NCBI RefSeq assembly: GCF_002080415.1
Contig: NZ_CP020474.1
Span: forward strand, 2,989,501 to 3,053,500
Reading direction: 5' to 3'
Origin: Roseovarius mucosus
GTDB lineage: Bacteria; Pseudomonadota; Alphaproteobacteria; Rhodobacterales; Rhodobacteraceae
Length of the DNA stretch: 64,000 nt
The translations under genes and the position numbers were made by a program. Shown one piece after another: positions 10,701-18,700 of this stretch (the first letter of the stretch is position 1; every line of letters starts with the position of its first letter). The notes below the pieces were generated by a model. It searched no databases. It worked only from the letters and a program-made list of their open reading frames with translations, and was not told the DNA's origin.

Positions 10701-13700
10701 AGCGGAGTGCCCGGTATTGGGGGTGGTACAACGTCAGACGATGACGTCGCCGATGGGTCATTCTCGCTGAGCGCCCGCGATCTGGAAGGTTTGAAGAACC
10801 TCGTCAACGGCGAGTTGGCCTTTGACGGCGACGATGACACCGAAGAAGCCACCGGCGTCAGAACGCTGAGTGGTGAGGGCAACAATGAGGCCAATCCAGC
10901 GTATGGGGCGGCGGGTGAACCTTTCATCCGGTTGACCGAGGCACGTTACGGTGATGCGGATGAAAATGGGAACCGGCAGATCAACCCAATCTTTGATGGT
11001 CTCGATCCGCGTGCAATCTCTAACATTCTCGGCCCGCATGATGATACGACGGCCCCAAATGCAATGAATGCGAGTGCGCTTTTCATGGCCTTCGGTCAGT
11101 ACTTCGACCACGGGCTTGACTTCATCGCCAAGAACCCTGCCTTCGGCACGATTGAAATCGGGGGGCCAGGTGCGGAACGCAGCCCGACATCTGACAATCC
11201 GGCTGACCTGACGCGCGCAGAAGTCGCGGGTTATGACGAAGAGGGCGTGCCGCAACACACCAACATGACGTCGCCCTTCGTCGACCAAAACCAAGCCTAT
11301 GGCAGCCATGAGCTTGTTGGCCAGTTCCTGCGCGAAAGTGATGGGGCACATGGGTTTGGCATGCGGCTTTTGGGGGGCGAGGCCGATCCTTCGGATCCGG
11401 CATTCACGCTCTTGCCAACGTTGCGCGATCTGATCCTGCACCATTGGGAGGCGGAAACATACTTTGAGGATCCAGGGTTGCCTGGTGGCGCGGCAAGACT
11501 TCAGGACGTTTTCCCGGATCTGGTCGATGAGATCACCGGGGAGATTGACCCGGACATGGTGCAGGCGCTCGCTTCGGATTTCCTTGGCTCCGGGCAACCT
11601 CTACTGCTCGACGCCAATCCGTTCATCGACCTGCTTGACCACCGGATGGCGGGCGATGGCCGCGCGAACGAGAATTTCGCGCTGACATCGGTGCACACAG
11701 TCTGGGCGCGGAATCATAACTTCCACGTCGAGAATCTGCTCGCGCAGGGATTTGAGGGAAGCGACGAGGAGATTTTCCAGGCTGCCAAGATGCTCAACGA
11801 GAGCGATTATCAGCGCGTTGTGTTCCAAGAGTTCGCGGACAAGCTTCTTGGCGGTTTGCGCAATGCAGACGGCGACAGAGAAGATCACGGCTGGGATGGC
11901 TACAATCCCGATGTGGACGCTCGGATCAGTCACGAGTTCGCGGCCGCAGCCTATCGCTTTGGTCACTCGCTGGTTGGAGAGAACCTACAGGTTCAGGGGC
12001 CAAATGGAGAACTTATTCAGGTGCCCCTGTACGACGCCTTCCTCAACCCGAGCAATGATCCGTCAGTTTTCAATGGCCCACTACCACAAGGTTACGTTCC
12101 GGCTCCTGGCTACGCACAATACGGCGTTGCAGCCATTATCGGCGGCACGGCGGTGCAAGCGGCGGAAGAGGTCGATCTCAGGATCGTGGAGGCGATCCGG
12201 TCGGATCTCGTTCGGATCAATGCCGATCTCTTCTCTTTCAACGTCGCCCGTGGCTGGGATGTTGGACTTGGGACGATGAACCAAGTTCGCACTCAGCTTG
12301 CGGCTTCGACTGACCCCTATGTTTCCCAAGCTGTGGACATGGCGGGCGATCTGTCACCTTACAGCAGCTGGGCGGATTTCCAGGCGCGCAATGATGTGAG
12401 TGACGAAGATATGGCACGGCTGATGGAGGCCTATCCAGATCTGGTTCTGGAAACGCCGGCTCAGATTGCTGCTTTTGTCGCGGTGAACCCGGACGTCGTG
12501 CTCGAAGACGGTGCGAACGGCGCCAAGATCGTCAAGGGTATCGACCGGGTCGATCTTTGGACCGGCGGACTTGCTGAAAAGCACGTCAATGGAGGTATGG
12601 TTGGTCAGACTTTCTGGGTCGTGCTCCACGAACAGCTCGACCGCCTGCAAGAGGGCGACCGGTTCTACTACATCGACCGGTTTGACAACTTCGATTTCTA
12701 TCAGGAGTTCGGAGAGGACACGACCTTTGCCAGCATTGTCGCTCGAAACACCAGCCTTACGGATATCGACAACAACCTCTTCGATGCCAACGGTATCGAC
12801 GACGATGATGACAACGCCACAGACGATGACGACGACACTGCCGGTGGCGATGAGGACAACGCCACAGACGGTGACGACGACACTGCCGGTGGCGATGAGG
12901 ACAACGCCACAGACGGTGACGATGACACTGCCGGTGGCGATGAGGATACCGCCGGTGACGACGACCAGGACGATACTGCCGGTGACAACGACACCGAAGG
13001 CGACGAGGATGACGACGAGCCTGAAGACAATGACAGCAACGTGACCCCGCCGCTCGCAGCGTCAGGCAATGTGATTGGAACGGCGGCTGCCGACGCGCTC
13101 TTTGGCGGTGCCGAAGGGGACAATATCCTGGCCTTGGCTGGACGTGACATGATCTTTGCTGGCGACGGTGACGACAATGTTCTGGCGGGCAGCGGACGGG
13201 ACATGATCTTTGGCGATGGCGGCAATGACAGGCTCTTCGGTGAAGGCGGTGACGATTTCATCGAGGGCGGGGCTGGCAATGACTTCGTCGTAGGGGGGGC
13301 CGGTTCTGATCTGTTCGTGGCGACAATGAATGACGGTGACGACGTTTATTACGGCGATGACGTCACGGGCGGATCAGGTTCCGATACGCTCGACATGTCG
13401 CAGATCACAGCAGATACCAGTGTCGATCTTGGAAGCGGCTCCGGTGGAAGAGGGTATGCGTCAAGTGCCCAATCTGGGAACGACGTGTTGTGGAGTATCG
13501 AGAGCTTCATCGGGGGGGCAGGGAACGATACCATCACCGCAGGCAGTGCGCAAAACGAGATGGACGGCGGCGTGGGCAATGATGTCTATCGCTTTCTGTC
13601 AGCCTCGGATGCCGATGGTGATACGATCAGCTCCTTTGAACCCGGCGACAAGATCGACCTTTCTCAGATCGACGCGAACGGTTCTGGGCCTGGCAAGGGC

Positions 13701-13880
13701 ACCTTCACACTCGTCTCTGAGGCCTTTTCGGGCGGCGGTCAGATTCTCGTGACCCACGAGACCGGTGCGAATGGTGATGTGACCGTAATTCAGGGCAACA
13801 TCGAAGGAGATAACGGGCCTGATTTCAGCATTTCGATACGGGGACGCCACGATCTGACTCAGGACGATTTTCAGCTCTGA
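4776..13880 (+). CDS. Giant secreted protein with two animal-type haem peroxidase domains and RTX repeats
   Basis: A 3,034-residue protein. The ATG at 4776 is preferred over 4761 because GGGGAGA lies just upstream of it. Two animal-type (An_peroxidase) domains are visible. The first spans about 380-1050, with the distal histidine in FFGQFFDHGLDL and the proximal histidine in YRFGHSM. The second spans about 2090-2665, with FGQYFDHGLDF and YRFGHSLVGENL. RTX nonapeptides lie at about 1130-1500, 1690-1800 and 2770-2850. A tripled acidic linker lies near 2680. Several D-x-D loops such as DGADGVLGTADD may bind calcium. The C-terminus (YRFLSASDADGDTISSFEPGDKIDLS...) resembles serralysin-type T1SS tails. 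There is no Sec signal. Haem peroxidases of this family oxidise halides or organic substrates; the substrate here is unknown. The ABC transporter follows 89 bp later and should export it. Confidence 0.9.
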   Translation: MAVKLNIADLEFFLRQVKISEAHASGTPLTEIYVDADGNVVPEGTPGAVLAIPEALVPNGLRTVDGRYNNLIEGRETWGAADTPMPRLLSQTFLNDQDGDEMPLGAPGGPLVTNTDYGVIGTPSGTNGGHTGNVADADPRIISNLVVDQSTANPAVVEAWFANDAALAAFHERYGEDAIPIRPGEGPEALELLNTSFEDQPLLDGAPGVTSNPLGNFTTTAPSDWTITGGSGGLFAPVDSVSSTAGHPGPNVAWLTGGATLSQDSGTLTEGASYQLSLSVGDRTDQVWSGGTARLVAVGAGGVTTVISSVTLPEPADGQWADLTLNSGPISAGLAGQTLRVEIQQTGGSQVLVDNIALSTSNGNEIEIDNIDLATIPNIAPDDGISAPFNAWMTFFGQFFDHGLDLITKGDNGTVFIPLQADDPLVLGADGIAGTADDLPNHLRFMALTRSTPVDGPGADGVLGTADDTQHEGQNTTTPFVDQNQTYTSHASHQVFLREYAFDTNGNPVSTGKLLDGANGGIPTWAEVKAQARDFLGIELTDGDVLNIPLLRTDDYGEFIRGPNGLPQIVVGIGADGIPNTADDDVVEGNLAAPVNTFTAGAIRIGHAFLDDIAHAANPFDSQSGMLKTADDDTAVGLSDSVSTAGTYDNELLDRHFVTGDGRGNENIGLTAVHHVFHSEHNRQVVAQKKTILESGDIDFINEWLLVDLAAGDPIPTDPTALTWDGERLFQAGRFATEMQYQHLVFEEFGRKIHPNIDPFVFNAVTDINPSIFAEFANVVYRFGHSMLTENMPRVLVNELTGEVTTDNMGLIAAFLNPVAYDNDGAMSADAAAAAVILGMTTEQGSQIDEFIVPALRSNLLGLPLDLAAINIARGRDTGIPSFNDARAELFQQTNSVWLKPYENWVELAANLKTPMTIVNLLAAYGTHSTILAANTLEEKRDAAFDLVFGGGGVSDADRFDFLLGRNGWTSDTNGLNTIDLWVGGLAERIMPFGGMLGSTFTAIFEAQMEALQDGDRFYYLTRTQGQNFLNELEENSFSKMLLANTSLADPGADGIRGTEDDVVRHHIGVDSFARYDFVLEVNQANQLIDDPVGNDPVLEGLGMGKVVRDDPTTSEVETNYIRVTGGEHLAVGGTNGNDTIITSDGDDGIWGDDGDDFIESGFGVDLVNGGGGNDIILDSGDEGDFLKGEGGDDVMASANGLDVLMGGTGKDVIFLGVDSSEVFGGSGDDFIMGGAGADFLLGNEGDDWMEADGGFDTTAGDNSELFFNSKIIGHDVMFAGSDEHDFDAESGDDIMVQGESVMRNEGMFGFDWVSYKGVAIDAYADMRIKIFTTDEEDILRNRFDKVEGLSGWQMNDTLIGDDRVAPGTGEGAEAELFNDGLDQAGIDRIDGLSDLVSLLNGEEFWENGNIIMGGGGSDLITGNGGDDIIDGDRWLNVRIRITGDPTDENTAANEIATVDTLRHIFTEEDGVDPAWVGQSLFELLVSRTIVPAQMNIVREILDGGQEDDIDIAVFSDNRDQYTITDLGNDVFQVEHTGFGTNPAILIDDGIDTLHNIELLRFADGDFALPRPATGMPVINDPTPTNGQVSPVEGQLLTVDTSGIADVNGLGAFSFQWQFLDGAVWTDIPGATNATFTPNDPNFIQQLLGDISEIGRQLRVEVSFTDGVGTLETVYSEPTLAVAENTGVTLNGTTFSNNSLNGSAGNDLLTGVSPFFGVGGNDTLNGNGGDDILNGQAGNDVLNGGAGFDQLDGGGGADVLNGGADDDIIIAGGGTDTIIQASTDGRDVVDGGTGNDTFRVQGNAEAETFTVYAMSGGQNAGLAASLGTSFLASTEIVITRTVGTTTTVVAELDNIEEIAVDTLAVSANDGNGVPNGGVVGGDTVAIVGNFVPTSLNFSTITVNGTAADDTIDISALTSAHRIVFRGEGGNDTIIGTLRPQDVIELPGIGDPVVTVNEDGMVTVSRGGSSVTFDGSSGVPGIGGGTTSDDDVADGSFSLSARDLEGLKNLVNGELAFDGDDDTEEATGVRTLSGEGNNEANPAYGAAGEPFIRLTEARYGDADENGNRQINPIFDGLDPRAISNILGPHDDTTAPNAMNASALFMAFGQYFDHGLDFIAKNPAFGTIEIGGPGAERSPTSDNPADLTRAEVAGYDEEGVPQHTNMTSPFVDQNQAYGSHELVGQFLRESDGAHGFGMRLLGGEADPSDPAFTLLPTLRDLILHHWEAETYFEDPGLPGGAARLQDVFPDLVDEITGEIDPDMVQALASDFLGSGQPLLLDANPFIDLLDHRMAGDGRANENFALTSVHTVWARNHNFHVENLLAQGFEGSDEEIFQAAKMLNESDYQRVVFQEFADKLLGGLRNADGDREDHGWDGYNPDVDARISHEFAAAAYRFGHSLVGENLQVQGPNGELIQVPLYDAFLNPSNDPSVFNGPLPQGYVPAPGYAQYGVAAIIGGTAVQAAEEVDLRIVEAIRSDLVRINADLFSFNVARGWDVGLGTMNQVRTQLAASTDPYVSQAVDMAGDLSPYSSWADFQARNDVSDEDMARLMEAYPDLVLETPAQIAAFVAVNPDVVLEDGANGAKIVKGIDRVDLWTGGLAEKHVNGGMVGQTFWVVLHEQLDRLQEGDRFYYIDRFDNFDFYQEFGEDTTFASIVARNTSLTDIDNNLFDANGIDDDDDNATDDDDDTAGGDEDNATDGDDDTAGGDEDNATDGDDDTAGGDEDTAGDDDQDDTAGDNDTEGDEDDDEPEDNDSNVTPPLAASGNVIGTAAADALFGGAEGDNILALAGRDMIFAGDGDDNVLAGSGRDMIFGDGGNDRLFGEGGDDFIEGGAGNDFVVGGAGSDLFVATMNDGDDVYYGDDVTGGSGSDTLDMSQITADTSVDLGSGSGGRGYASSAQSGNDVLWSIESFIGGAGNDTITAGSAQNEMDGGVGNDVYRFLSASDADGDTISSFEPGDKIDLSQIDANGSGPGKGTFTLVSEAFSGGGQILVTHETGANGDVTVIQGNIEGDNGPDFSISIRGRHDLTQDDFQL
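12810..12944 (+). repeat. Three tandem 45-bp repeats in the acidic linker
   Basis: Three in-frame 45-bp units (12810, 12855, 12900), differing by one or two bases, encode a 15-residue acidic unit (DNATDDDDDTAGGDE and variants). Degenerate partial units continue to about 13030. The tract separates the second peroxidase domain from the last RTX block. Confidence 0.9.
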
Positions 13881-13896
13881 GTCAGGCTGACAATAG

Positions 13897-13924
13897 CTCC
13901 GGGCGGGTCTTGTCCTGCCCGGAG
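13897..13924 (+). terminator. Intercistronic hairpin after the peroxidase gene
   Basis: CTCCGGGC and GCCCGGAG form an 8-bp stem, which can extend through further G-C pairs. No T tract follows. It lies between the peroxidase stop and the transporter start and could attenuate or stabilise the upstream message. Confidence 0.5.
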
Positions 13925-13969
13925 TGATTGGCTCGGTCATATTTCATTTTTCAGACGCGAGAGCACATC

Positions 13970-15766
13970 ATGGCAAATCAAAAGAACACGTCCGGGAATG
14001 CGGCAGCCAAAGCGCTCGGTAGTATCAAGGGATTGATTGTTTTTCTGCTCCTGCTTTCAGGGGTCATCAATATTCTGGCATTGACCGGCGCTTTCTACAT
14101 GCTCCAGATCTATGACCGAGCGCTGGTCAGCGGGAGCATCCCGACGCTTGTCGCAATTTCTTTTCTGGCAATTGGGCTTTATCTCTTTCAAGGCGTCTTC
14201 GACGTCATTCGCACCCAAATTCTCATTCGTGTCGGCGCGCGGCTGGACCGTCGATTGGCACCCGTCGCGCATCAATTGGTCGTCGACATGCCCCGCCTGG
14301 GATATTCCACCTCCGAGGCGCTCGAACGCGGTCGAGATGTCGATACACTGCGTGGTTTCTTCGGGTCTCAGGGACCGATTGCATTGTTTGACCTGCCGTG
14401 GATGCCAATTTTTCTCGCATTCGTCTACTTCCTGCACCCAATGTTGGGTGCCCTGACGATTGGTGGCGCATTTACTCTGGCTACACTCGCGATCGCGGCA
14501 GAATTGCGGACACGGAGTTGGAGCAGTTCCACCGTGTCAGCGACGATTGAGCGCAATGCAATCGCGGATTCGAACGCACGCAACGCCGAGGTTTTGAAGG
14601 CGATGGGCTTTGCGTCGCGCGCCGTTGCGCGTTTCTCAGCCGCCAATGATCGGCATTTGGAACTGCAAACTCGCACCAGTGACATATCAGGCACCTATAG
14701 TGCCATTTCGCGGGTGCTTCGGATGTTGTTGCAGTCGTCGATCCTCGGGCTTGCGGCTTATCTCACCATTCGCGGTGAATTGTCGGCCGGGGCTATCATC
14801 GCGGCAACCATTGCGTCGGCCCGTGCCATGGCTCCGATAGATCTAGCGATTGGAAATGCAAAGAATATGGAATCTGCGCGCACGTCATGGCGTCGCCTGC
14901 GGAACACTGTCGAAGTGCTCGAAAATCAACCCAAGCCGATGTGGCTCCCGGGACCGAAGTATAACCTGAAAGTGGAGGGCATGACTGTCGCTGCGCCAGC
15001 AACCGGAAGAGTTTTGCTCAGCGACATCACCTTTGAGGCTGCGGCAGGACAAGCTGTCGGATTCATTGGGCCGAGTGGTGGCGGAAAGACCACGCTGGCC
15101 CGCGCATTGACCGGTATCTGGCCCCCGTTGCGGGGATCAGTGCGACTGGACAGTGCCGAGTTAACGCAATGGAGTGACGACGACCGCGGGGCGCATATCG
15201 GATACATGCCTCAGGATGTCGCCCTGCTCGATGCGACGGTAGAAGAGAACATCGCGCGTCTTGCTGAAACGCCTGACCCAGAGGCGATCGTTGCTGCTGC
15301 ACGCGCCGCAAATGTGCATGAGATGCTTGTGCGGCTTCCAGACGGATACCGGACATATCTAGGACCGATGGGCACGTCGATTTCGGGCGGACAGCGGCAG
15401 CGTCTGGGATTGGCGCGTGCGCTCTACAAATCACCGTTCTTGGTCGTGCTGGACGAGCCTAATGCGCATCTTGACCCCGAAGGAGAGGCCGCACTTACCG
15501 CGGCCATTGAGGGGGTCAAAAAGCGCGGCGGCATCGTTGTGCTGATCGCTCACCGACCATCAGCGCTTCAGGCATGTGACCTGATTGGCGTGATCCAGGC
15601 TGGAAAGCTGACCGCATTCGGTCCAAGAGAGCAAATTCTGAACCCGAAACCTGTTTCGGTTGCCAGCGCAACCAAGCCTTCTGTGGCCTCAGAACGGCAT
15701 TCGACAGAGACACCTGTCGAAAGCCACATGTTGGATGAGGGACGCAAGGCGAAGAAGGGAGGCTGA
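13970..15766 (+). CDS. Type I secretion ABC transporter (PrtD/HlyB-like, permease plus ATPase)
   Basis: The ATG at 13970 is chosen over an upstream TTG at 13928, giving 598 residues, the usual size for PrtD-type exporters. The N-terminal half has about six membrane helices (for example GLIVFLLLLSGVINILALTGAF and TLVAISFLAIGLYLFQG). The C-terminal half is an ATPase with Walker A GPSGGGKTTL, signature ISGGQRQRLGLARAL, Walker B FLVVLDEPNAHLD and the H-loop in LIAHRPS. No C39 peptidase or C39-like domain is seen at the N-terminus. It would power export of the flanking RTX proteins across both membranes together with the HlyD-type protein at 19697. No TolC-type outer-membrane partner is in the window. 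Its stop lies 2 bp before the next gene, so the two are surely co-transcribed. Confidence 0.93.
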   Translation: MANQKNTSGNAAAKALGSIKGLIVFLLLLSGVINILALTGAFYMLQIYDRALVSGSIPTLVAISFLAIGLYLFQGVFDVIRTQILIRVGARLDRRLAPVAHQLVVDMPRLGYSTSEALERGRDVDTLRGFFGSQGPIALFDLPWMPIFLAFVYFLHPMLGALTIGGAFTLATLAIAAELRTRSWSSSTVSATIERNAIADSNARNAEVLKAMGFASRAVARFSAANDRHLELQTRTSDISGTYSAISRVLRMLLQSSILGLAAYLTIRGELSAGAIIAATIASARAMAPIDLAIGNAKNMESARTSWRRLRNTVEVLENQPKPMWLPGPKYNLKVEGMTVAAPATGRVLLSDITFEAAAGQAVGFIGPSGGGKTTLARALTGIWPPLRGSVRLDSAELTQWSDDDRGAHIGYMPQDVALLDATVEENIARLAETPDPEAIVAAARAANVHEMLVRLPDGYRTYLGPMGTSISGGQRQRLGLARALYKSPFLVVLDEPNAHLDPEGEAALTAAIEGVKKRGGIVVLIAHRPSALQACDLIGVIQAGKLTAFGPREQILNPKPVSVASATKPSVASERHSTETPVESHMLDEGRKAKKGG

Positions 15767-15768
15767 TC

Positions 15769-18700
15769 GTGATTGATGTCAAAAGTTTCCGCTCCGCAAC
15801 GACCGCGCAATCGGACCCCGCCGACCCCTTGGGATTGGAACACCCCGAACGCAGTCAAACCAAGTTCCTCAGCGGCTGGTTCGCCGGCCTCCTAGGCTTG
15901 GGCCTCTATCTTCGCTCTTTTCTATGGTCAGACCAACATGTTGCTGCCGTGGCAGAAGACGAACCGCCGGAAGAAGACAGCAAAGATATCACTGAAAGCC
16001 GTAACACTTCGGGGCTGGCACTACATGAAAATGCCCCTGATGACAGCGTTGGAGGACCCGGGGACTCTTGGGTTGAAGAAGGACCAACGATCGTTTCATT
16101 CCGATATCCGGTGGTTTTAGGCCGCTTTGAGAGCATGTTCATCGAACCGCTGCCAGATTTGGTTTTTGGCACCGAGATTACACGCGTCACGGCGAACACC
16201 ATTCTTCCGCCGTTCAACTTGTTCCCAGGCATAAACAAGTTTCCCCAAGACAACGGTGTGGAACCGGGGTCTCCACCCTTCATCCCCGATCCGAGCGACG
16301 AGACGGAACCGGACGATCCTCCGACAGTGGCAGAGGAAGAAAACCCTGATCAATATGAGACCGATCCAGAACAGGATCGCAACCGTGGCCCGCGCAACTC
16401 AAGTGCCGTTTACCTTGGGGATCTCGGCAGCGGTGCCGTCCTCGCTATTTCCCTGGCTCATCTTCTGTCTGAGACAAAGGATCACGATGGCGATCTTCTG
16501 GGGGTTTCAATCAACGGCAGCACTGTCGGTCATATGGACCCCAAAGGCGATGGCTGGCTCTATTTCGCAGATACTGATGCTTTGGGCGAGGTCCAAATCA
16601 AATACTCGATCACTGACGGCGCGCTCAGCATTGATCAGACTGCAATTTTGAACGTAATCGAAAACGTCTTTACGGGGACTGATGGCGAAGACCTGATCGT
16701 TGGCACGCGAGGGCGCGATGCAATTTTTGGATTGAACGATGACGATAATCTAGCCGGGTTTGGCGGGCGTGACAGAATTTACGGTGGCGCAGGTGATGAC
16801 AATATTTCCGGCGGCGACGGCGACGATAGCCTATTTGGCAACGATGGTGATGACCTCATTGCCGGAGGAGATGGCGACGATTGGATCTCAGGCGGTGCGG
16901 GCGACGATCGTCTCTTTGGCGAGGGCGGCAACGACGTGATCTACGGAGACGCTGGCCATGACGAAATTTACGGTGGCGACGGCGAGGACAAGATTTTCGG
17001 CGGCACCGGCGACGATACCGTCAAGGCGGGTGATGGCGATGATGAGGTGCGCGGGGGAGCAGACGACGACATCCTCCACGGAGACGCTGGCAATGACCAT
17101 CTCGATGGCGGAAGAGGAAAGGACCAGATCCTTGGCGGCACTGGCGATGATACCGTCGTTGCGGGGGCCGGTGATGATGAAGCATGGGGCGAGGATGGCG
17201 ACGACTTGATCCATGGGGATGCAGGCGATGACGCCCTCGACGGCGGATTAGGCGACGACCAAATCCTTGGCGGCACCGGCGACGATACCGTCGTTGCGGG
17301 GGCCGGTGATGATGAAGCATGGGGCGAGGATGGCGACGACTTGATCCATGGCGACGCGGGCGATGATGTCCTCGATGCCGGATTGGGCGACGACCAGATC
17401 CTTGGCGGCACCGGTGATGATACCGTCGTTGCGGGGGCCGGTGATGACCAAGCGTGGGGCGAGGACGGCGACGACTTGATCCATGGGGATGCAGGCGATG
17501 ACGCCCTCGACGGCGGATTGGGCGACGATCAAATCTTTGGTGGCACCGGCGATGATACCGTCGTTGCGGGAGCCGGTGATGATGAAGCATGGGGCGAGGA
17601 TGGCGACGACTTGATCCATGGCAACGCAGGCGATGACGCCCTCGATGGCGGGGCAGGCGACGACGAGATCCTTGGCGGCATCGGCGATGATACCGTCGTT
17701 GCGGGGGCCGGTGATGACGACGTGCAGGGAGAGGATGGTGACGACCTGATCCATGGGGATGCAGGCGATGATGTCCTCGACGGCGGTGTGGGCGACGATC
17801 AGATTTTTGGTGGCACCGGCGACGATACCGTCGTGGCGGGGGCCGGTGATGATGACGCGTGGGGCGAGGATGGCGACGACTTGATCCATGGGGATGCAGG
17901 CGATGATGTCCTCGACGGCGGAGTGGGCGACGACCAAATCTTTGGTGGCACCGGCGATGATACCGTCGTTGCGGGAGCCGGTGATGATGAAGCATGGGGC
18001 GAGGATGGCGACGACTTGATCCATGGGGATGCAGGCGATGACGCCCTCGACGGCGGATTAGGCGACGACCAAATCCTTGGCGGCACCGGCGACGATACCG
18101 TCGTTGCGGGGGCCGGTGATGATGAAGCATGGGGCGAGGATGGCGACGACTTGATCCATGGCGACGCGGGCGATGATGTCCTCGATGCCGGATTGGGCGA
18201 CGACCAGATCCTTGGCGGCACCGGTGATGATACCGTCGTTGCGGGGGCCGGTGATGACCAAGCGTGGGGCGAGGACGGCGACGACTTGATCCATGGGGAT
18301 GCAGGCGATGACGCCCTCGACGGCGGATTGGGCGACGATCAAATCTTTGGTGGCACCGGCGATGATACCGTCGTTGCGGGAGCCGGTGATGATGAAGCAT
18401 GGGGCGAGGATGGCGACGACTTGATCCATGGCAACGCAGGCGATGACGCCCTCGACGGCGGATTGGGCGACGATCAGATTTTTGGTGGCACCGGCGACGA
18501 TACCGTCGTTGCGGGTGATGGCGATGACGACGTGCAGGGAGAGGATGGTGACGACCTCATCCATGGCAACGCGGGCGATGACGCCCTCGGCGGCGGGGCG
18601 GGCGACGACGAGATCCTTGGCAACGCTGGCGATGATGTCCTCGACGGCGGAGTGGGCGACGACGAGATCCTTGGCGGCACTGGCGATGATACCGTCATGG

